A stretch of 28,671 nucleotides of DNA from Bacteroidota bacterium. Its GTDB lineage: Bacteria; Bacteroidota; Bacteroidia; Bacteroidales; GCA-2748055. Positions 25,020-28,671 of this stretch are shown piece by piece. The notes beneath the pieces were generated by a model. It searched no databases. It was given only the letters and a program-made list of their open reading frames with translations, and was not told the DNA's origin. Every line of letters starts with the position of its first letter. The first letter of the stretch is position 1. The stretch lies in assembly GCA_024244665.1 (NCBI GenBank), contig JAAEOI010000580.1, positions 1-28,671 on the forward strand. The letters run 5' to 3'. The translations under genes were made by a program, and so were the position numbers.

Positions 25020-25178
25020 ATCGCATACCCCTGGGTTATAGGTGGAGCCACCGGGGCTTTTTATAAACTGCTCGAACTTTAAAAAAGTCTCTCTTAACTT
25101 CTAGCTAATCGGAGTCCGAACACGTTAAAGACCTACAGTCAGCTGGTATCCTCCTGATGAGGTTCAGTTGGAATAAAC

Positions 25179-25478
25179 TTACAGAGCCTGCCGTAGTTCC
25201 TGATCAATCCTGTCCTTTAAAAAAATCTTTATCAACGATTGATAAGGCACATCTTTCTTGTGTGCGAGCACTTTCAGTTCATCAATAATATATTCGGGCA
25301 GACGTAGTGAGATGGTTTTCGTTGTAGGTTTCAGATTACTAAAAGTGACTTTTCCCGAGACATCCCAGTCAACATACTCTGAGGAATCATTTCTGCTCAC
25401 CTGATGAAGAATCCAATTCTTTTCTGAGTTTCCTTCATCCCAATCAAAACCAATACAATTTGCAAAAATATCTCTCAT
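25179..25478 (-). CDS. BrnT toxin start fused to BrnA/CopG-like antitoxin
   Basis: The 99-residue product joins two families. Residues 1-28 (GFDWDEGNSEKNWILHQVS) match the first strand and helix of BrnT-type toxins. From about residue 30, NDSSEYVDWDVSGKVTFSNL and then KPTTKTISLRLPEYIIDEL plus VPYQSLIKIFLKDRI match BrnA-type ribbon-helix-helix antitoxins lacking only their first residues. In normal brnTA loci these are two successive genes, so an in-frame deletion of most of the toxin and the antitoxin start explains the fusion. The antitoxin DNA-binding part looks whole and could still bind the palindrome just upstream. It cannot be an active toxin. Confidence 0.75.
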   Translation of the reverse strand: MRDIFANCIGFDWDEGNSEKNWILHQVSRNDSSEYVDWDVSGKVTFSNLKPTTKTISLRLPEYIIDELKVLAHKKDVPYQSLIKIFLKDRIDQELRQAL

Positions 25479-25479
25479 A

Positions 25480-25504
25480 ATTGTATATTGTTAAGATATA
25501 CAAT
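25480..25504. promoter_or_regulatory. Palindromic operator before the BrnT-BrnA fusion
   Basis: ATTGTATA (25480-25487) and TATACAAT (25497-25504) are perfect inverted arms around nine bases, directly adjoining the ATG at 25478. Toxin-antitoxin operons repress themselves through such sites, so this is a likely target of the surviving antitoxin domain. Confidence 0.55.
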
Positions 25505-25530
25505 CAATGTATGAATAGCAAACCAGTTAT

Positions 25531-25650
25531 AGCAGATCATTTTGAAGGGCTGATCGCCTTTATTCCTGTACTGGTGCTTCTCACTCGAATCTACAAGGGC
25601 AAAGTCGCCGGCCTTTAAGGGAGTCTCCTCCCCTGCTTCATTGGCACGCA
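25531..25650 (-). pseudogene. Cupin gene fragment, C-terminal half (copy C)
   Basis: The minus strand reads RANEAGEETPLKAGDFALVD and SSEKHQYRNKGDQPFKMIC without interruption, the best-preserved second cupin motif in the window, before the homology ends and the frame runs on into unrelated sequence. The N-terminal half with the first motif is absent. It supplies exactly the segment missing from copy B. Confidence 0.75.
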
Positions 25651-25654
25651 ATAT

Positions 25655-25681
25655 GATTGCAACTACATTTTAGTTGCAATC
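25655..25681. promoter_or_regulatory. 11-bp perfect palindrome before hicA
   Basis: GATTGCAACTA (25655-25665) and TAGTTGCAATC (25671-25681) pair perfectly around CATTT. It overlaps the -33 element of the promoter below, the expected position for HicB-mediated autorepression. Confidence 0.7.
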
Positions 25682-25704
25682 CTGGGCTGGATATTGTATT
25701 TTTG
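25674..25704 (+). promoter_or_regulatory. Promoter of hicAB
   Basis: TTG (25674-25676), 20 bases, then TATTTTTG (25697-25704) match the Bacteroidota pattern TTG-N20-TAnnTTTG exactly. The predicted transcript would start near 25711, a short distance before the ATG at 25724. Confidence 0.7.
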
Positions 25705-25723
25705 TAAGAACAATCATGATCTT

Positions 25724-25972
25724 ATGACAAAAGCTGAAAAGCTTCTTAAACGGTTCCTGTCCCGGCCAAAGGATTTCACCTATAATGAGTTATTAAGGCT
25801 GTTAAGCAACTTCGGGTACAAGGTACAACAGGGATCAGGATCAAGGATCGTTTTTTACAGCGAAGCAATAAAACATAATATCAAGATACATAAACCTCAT
25901 CCTGGCAATATTTTAAAGAGGTATCAGGTTGATCTGATAATTCAAGAGTTAAAATCAAACGGACTGTTATGA
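25724..25972 (+). CDS. hicA: HicA-family toxin
   Basis: From the ATG at 25724 the protein has 82 residues; a TTG 30 bases upstream would lie inside the promoter and is rejected. The fold is a small double-stranded-RNA-binding-like domain: KPKDF-like RPKDFTYNELLRLLSNFGYKV, GSGSRIVFY, then KIHKPHPGNILKRYQVD. This is the Bacteroidota HicA subtype in which the usual GSH motif is GSR or similar, and the His of IHKPHPG is retained. HicA toxins cleave mRNA. Its stop overlaps the hicB start (ATGA), so the pair is translationally coupled. It is AT-rich like many toxin-antitoxin genes. Confidence 0.88.
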   Translation: MTKAEKLLKRFLSRPKDFTYNELLRLLSNFGYKVQQGSGSRIVFYSEAIKHNIKIHKPHPGNILKRYQVDLIIQELKSNGLL

Positions 25973-26319
25973 AAGATAGAATAAGATACAAGGGATTTAT
26001 CGGCTCCGTACATTACGCAAGTGAAGACAGGGTTTTCTATGGCAAGGTCGAAGGAGTGAAGGATCTTATAACCTTTGAAGGGTCTTCTGTGGATGAACTT
26101 GAGGAGAGTTTTGAGTATATGGTTGATGAGCATATTAAGGATTGCACCAGGAATAATATTTCGCTTGAGAAATCCTATAAAGGCAATCTCAATATCCGGT
26201 TGTCACCAGAAATCCATAAAAAAGCTTCATACAAAGCTGCACTGAGGGGTGTCTCCTTAAATCAATTTATTAATGATGCTATAAAAGAAAAATTGACATC
26301 CTCTGATCCAGATGTATAA
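25969..26319 (+). CDS. hicB: HicB-family antitoxin
   Basis: The 116-residue protein overlaps hicA by four bases. The N-terminal HicB domain (YKGFIGSVHYASEDRVFYGK, then DLITFEGSSVDELEESFEYMVDEH) is a degenerate RNase-H fold that binds and neutralises HicA. The C-terminus (LNIRLSPEIHKKASYKAALR and GVSLNQFINDAIKEKL) is a ribbon-helix-helix DNA-binding domain. The likely operator is the palindrome before hicA. The locus appears intact, unlike its surroundings. Confidence 0.88.
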   Translation: MKDRIRYKGFIGSVHYASEDRVFYGKVEGVKDLITFEGSSVDELEESFEYMVDEHIKDCTRNNISLEKSYKGNLNIRLSPEIHKKASYKAALRGVSLNQFINDAIKEKLTSSDPDV

Positions 26320-26330
26320 AAGAATAATCA

Positions 26331-26392
26331 CTCAAACTCCTTGGGCACTCTACAAATCATTCAAAGAGCTGATCACTAGCCATCACTTTCAT
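26331..26392 (-). pseudogene. Collapsed cupin gene (copy D)
   Basis: Read from the ATG at 26392 on the minus strand, only a few codons of the start survive (MKVMAS) before the frame jumps to the gene's end, DQLFE then a one-base shift, and finally VPKEFE-stop. So nearly the whole barrel is deleted. It retains the natural C-terminal tail missing from copy B. The upstream flank is the 91-bp repeat. Confidence 0.65.
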
Positions 26393-26480
26393 GAATTCTG
26401 AAGTAGAAGCAGATTAAAAAGGAATAAGGGGAATTTGGAAAACTGATGCCAATTGTCGTACTTGTATTTTGATTAATCAA
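26390..26480 (-). repeat. 91-bp repeat, 5' flank of cupin copy D
   Basis: This is the second copy of the repeat at 20770-20860, gap-free and about 87% identical by eye. Here it forms most of the leader of the plus-strand regulator gene starting at 26500, so that gene's promoter must lie within or across the old cupin flank. Confidence 0.8.
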
Positions 26481-26487
26481 TTAATCA
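26470..26487. promoter_or_regulatory. Palindrome just upstream of the GntR-type regulator
   Basis: TGATTAAT (26470-26477) and ATTAATCA (26480-26487) are perfect arms around two bases, ending 12 bp before the ATG. The left half belongs to the cupin repeat and the right half to unique sequence. It is a candidate autoregulatory operator. Confidence 0.5.
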
Positions 26488-26499
26488 TTTAGGCGATAA

Positions 26500-27927
26500 A
26501 TGGGCAATACCACAAAAACATTCATACAGATCAGCCGTTTTGATCAGATCCTGGCAGATCTTCGGGACAGGATCAAACTTCCTGAATTCGCGGCGGGTTC
26601 GAAATTACCCAGTGAGCGACAACTGGCCCTGGAGTATCAATGCTCCCAGGCCACAATGAATAAGGTGATCTCCATATTGATTTCTGAGGATTTGCTGGAG
26701 CGCACTGAAAAAAGGGGCGCTTTTGTTAAAGAAAGGCAACAAGGTGACATCACATTTCTGGGATGGATGGCTTCGGAACACTCAGGAGTCGAGGTCTGGG
26801 AGCGTCTTGTAAAAGACTTCCAGACATTACCAGAGGTCAGGCTCCATGTGAACACACAAATCCTGCACTACAGAGAGGTGCAACAGGAGATAATTCTTCT
26901 GGCGGGGAAAGGCGAAGCGCCTGATGTGGCACAAATATCACGCAACTGGACAGGCCACCTTTCAAGCCTGGGACTGATTGAATCTTTGGAAGGAAAATTA
27001 TCTGAGAAGATCATTGCAGACCATCTGACCTGGGCCGATGACAGCAAACAATCAAATCAACAGCTCAGCTCTGTTGACTACGGATTTGTACCCATGCTTC
27101 TGTACATCAATTGTGATTTACTGGAACAATGTGGTCTGGACAGTACGAAAGACCCGCAAACTCTCAGTGAATTCATGGACTTAATCCAAAATATAAATCA
27201 GAGGGCAATCCTGGATGAAAAGGGTCAGCTTACTTATGGTTATCTGGCCCCCAACTTAAGCGATGAACTCACGGGCCAATGGTTTCTTCCATGGCTCTTT
27301 GCAACAGGTGGTGATTTCCTGGATCCGGATGGTCAGCTTCAGCTTGTGGAACAAGAAGCGTTGGAGGCACTCACAAGTTACTATAAATGCCTGGGGAGCT
27401 CTCCCGGACATATCTCTGCCTGGGATGTAAGAAAATTATTCAAAGAAGGGCGTTCTGCTTTTTTGATTGATGGCCCCAAGGGTGAGGACTTTTTTAACAA
27501 GAGCAAAATAAATATCCGGGCTACAGCCCTGCCAAGAGACCCAAAAGGCAACTCTACTTCAGTCAGTGCCAACCATGCTCTTGTGCTACTCTCCCAGTCC
27601 AAAGAAAAATCAATGGGCAGCAAGCTTATAGAAAAAATCCTCAGCGACAGTCAACGGGCGGCGCTGAACTACAAAAAAGAGGGCATTGTGCCCACAAGCC
27701 GAAACCTGCTTAAAGAAGAGATCTACAGTCAACCCTATGCGCAACTGGTCCTGAAAGAAGCGCTTAATAATCATCGGATTCCTTCTTACATACCTTCATA
27801 CCAATTAGCCATTGGCCTTTTGGGGAATGCGGTTAGCAGAGTTCTAAATGATGATGCTGATCCTGTTTCTGTACTTGGGGAGACGGCGGCCAATATTAAA
27901 TATATACTTACGGAACGTGATGATTAA
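26500..27927 (+). CDS. GntR DNA-binding domain fused to an extracellular-solute-binding-protein-like domain
   Basis: The 475-residue protein has no signal peptide or membrane helix, so it is cytoplasmic. Residues about 10-78 form a GntR winged helix (GSKLPSERQLALEYQCSQATMNKVI, LLERTEKRGAFVKE). Residues about 85-470 resemble the sugar-binding proteins of ABC importers (SBP family 1): ITFLGWMASEHSGVEVWERLVKDF, GKGEAPDVAQISRNW, YGFVPMLLYINCDLLEQCGLD, FATGGDFLDPDG, LFKEGRSAFLIDGP, and KKEGIVPTSRNLL near the end. Most GntR regulators use FadR, UTRA or LacI-like ligand domains, so this pairing is uncommon. It probably senses an oligosaccharide and controls the gene that overlaps its 3' end by eight bases. 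Confidence 0.85.
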   Translation: MGNTTKTFIQISRFDQILADLRDRIKLPEFAAGSKLPSERQLALEYQCSQATMNKVISILISEDLLERTEKRGAFVKERQQGDITFLGWMASEHSGVEVWERLVKDFQTLPEVRLHVNTQILHYREVQQEIILLAGKGEAPDVAQISRNWTGHLSSLGLIESLEGKLSEKIIADHLTWADDSKQSNQQLSSVDYGFVPMLLYINCDLLEQCGLDSTKDPQTLSEFMDLIQNINQRAILDEKGQLTYGYLAPNLSDELTGQWFLPWLFATGGDFLDPDGQLQLVEQEALEALTSYYKCLGSSPGHISAWDVRKLFKEGRSAFLIDGPKGEDFFNKSKINIRATALPRDPKGNSTSVSANHALVLLSQSKEKSMGSKLIEKILSDSQRAALNYKKEGIVPTSRNLLKEEIYSQPYAQLVLKEALNNHRIPSYIPSYQLAIGLLGNAVSRVLNDDADPVSVLGETAANIKYILTERDD

Positions 27928-28671
27928 AATTAAAGCACTCGTGATTATTCTTACTATGGCCCTTATTAGCAAGGCCGTGGCAGTCCCTCAAACAACAGTG
28001 AGGGCTGGGAACGATCCGATTATATTGGAAAACTCGCGTGTGGCTTTGAACATTAGAAGTAATGACGGGGCCATACGGAGTATGTACGATAAGAGTCTTG
28101 ACATTTATTATGAGTTCGAGGGCCTGGCCTTTGAAATCTTGACAAATAAAGGGGCCCTGAAGGGACTCGTACCTGAAGATGTGCAGCGAAGTCCGGAACG
28201 AATCACCCTGAACTTTGAAACACCCGACTTCCTTATCGATCTGGTATACAGCCTGGGGGCGAAGAATGGCTTTGCAGAAAAGTGGATTGAGATCAAAGAG
28301 AAAAATAATGAAGGCTACTTCGTTAAAGATGTCATTCTTGAAAATACTTCTCTGGATAAGCAGTTTAAAGAGATTCACTTTCATGACGACAATACCATCT
28401 GGCAATGCCCGATCAATCTGTTCTTACGGGGTGAGAGAGGCGGGTGTTTTGCCGGACTGGAATACCCCTACTGGAAGCTTGATGTCAATGAGCATAAGGG
28501 CTTTAGTCTTGGCTTTTCCCCGAACTACCAGGTAGCTGAAGGGGAGATCTTTGTGAGCGAGAAATATTTCCTTGGAACCTTTCGCCGGGAAGGCATCCAC
28601 CGCTACTCGCAGGGGCCATATCCCGGTGAGGTGCCGACTCCCTATCTGGGTTTTGCCGGCGGACTGCACCA
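27920..28671 (+). CDS. Secreted protein of a probable glycoside-hydrolase type, 3' end cut by window edge
   Basis: From the ATG at 27920, which overlaps the regulator's stop, 250 codons stay open to the right edge. Residues 1-22 are a signal peptide (ALVIILTMALISKAVA). The visible part reads as a beta-sandwich (ILENSRVALNIRSNDGAIRS, WIEIKEKNNEGYFVKDVILE, LFLRGERGGCFAGLEYPYWK), like the N-terminal domains that precede catalytic barrels in several bacterial glycoside hydrolases. I cannot name the family. Overlap with the sugar-sensing regulator supports a role in glycan use. A GTG three bases upstream is an alternative start. Confidence 0.75.
   Translation, partial: MIKIKALVIILTMALISKAVAVPQTTVRAGNDPIILENSRVALNIRSNDGAIRSMYDKSLDIYYEFEGLAFEILTNKGALKGLVPEDVQRSPERITLNFETPDFLIDLVYSLGAKNGFAEKWIEIKEKNNEGYFVKDVILENTSLDKQFKEIHFHDDNTIWQCPINLFLRGERGGCFAGLEYPYWKLDVNEHKGFSLGFSPNYQVAEGEIFVSEKYFLGTFRREGIHRYSQGPYPGEVPTPYLGFAGGLH

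Noticed and set aside
25642..25661. TGGCACG followed by TTGC as a sigma-54 promoter
   Set aside because: The GG and GC pairs are 14 bases apart instead of 10, and the sequence is explained by the cupin fragment and the hicA operator.
24653..26500. A complete insertion sequence or integrative element
   Set aside because: Only about 40 transposase codons remain, and no terminal inverted repeats, target duplications or integrase genes were found.

Overview
The window looks like a Bacteroidota (Bacteroidetes) chromosome segment of about 45-50% GC, probably from an anaerobic or facultatively anaerobic polysaccharide degrader. This rests on several signs: lipoprotein and secreted glycoside hydrolases, a single-chain FtsX/MacB-type permease beside an NtrC-type regulator, promoters of the TTG-N20-TAnnTTTG form, weak ribosome binding sites, and a radical-SAM sulfatase-maturating enzyme that works without oxygen. 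No rRNA, tRNA or CRISPR array was seen.

Region 1 (1-8478). A tightly packed minus-strand operon of eight genes reads from a ROK sugar kinase through a cupin-type phosphoglucose isomerase, a cyclase-family hydrolase, split 2-oxoacid dehydrogenase E1 alpha and beta, a 77-residue stand-alone lipoyl protein and a RhaT-like sugar transporter to a secreted apiosidase-like hydrolase cut by the left edge. A divergent GntR/LacI-type regulator faces it across a 193-bp intergenic region holding spaced TTACATTTA repeats. Transporter, kinase and isomerase suggest sugar import and phosphorylation. The E1/lipoyl pair without an E2 or E3 gene, and active-site changes in several enzymes, suggest an uncharacterised pathway.

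Region 2 (8479-14060). A GH116 glycosidase of lower GC and a GH29 fucosidase lipoprotein are separated and followed by decayed coding remnants.

Region 3 (14061-20500). A minus-strand ABC permease is divergent from a sigma-54-dependent response regulator and its histidine kinase. An 18-bp site repeated at both ends of this block, together with a consensus sigma-54 promoter before a secreted beta-propeller-like protein, outlines a small regulon.

Region 4 (20500-24653). A three-gene operon encodes a serine-type sulfatase, a Tat-type exported protein of unknown function and an anaerobic sulfatase-maturating enzyme. The sulfatase has Ser, not Cys, at the formylglycine position, which fits the presence of the radical-SAM maturase.

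Region 5 (24640-28671). This is an accessory junkyard: a sulfatase fragment abutting an IS3-family transposase fragment, a toxin-antitoxin locus collapsed into one BrnT-BrnA fusion reading frame, an intact HicAB pair, and decayed cupin gene copies. It is followed by a regulator with a GntR DNA-binding domain fused to a sugar-binding-protein domain, overlapping a secreted protein cut by the right edge. Four differently truncated copies of the same cupin gene (near 13.5, 20.7, 25.6 and 26.4 kb) are dispersed through the window, and one supplies the DNA just upstream of the last regulator.
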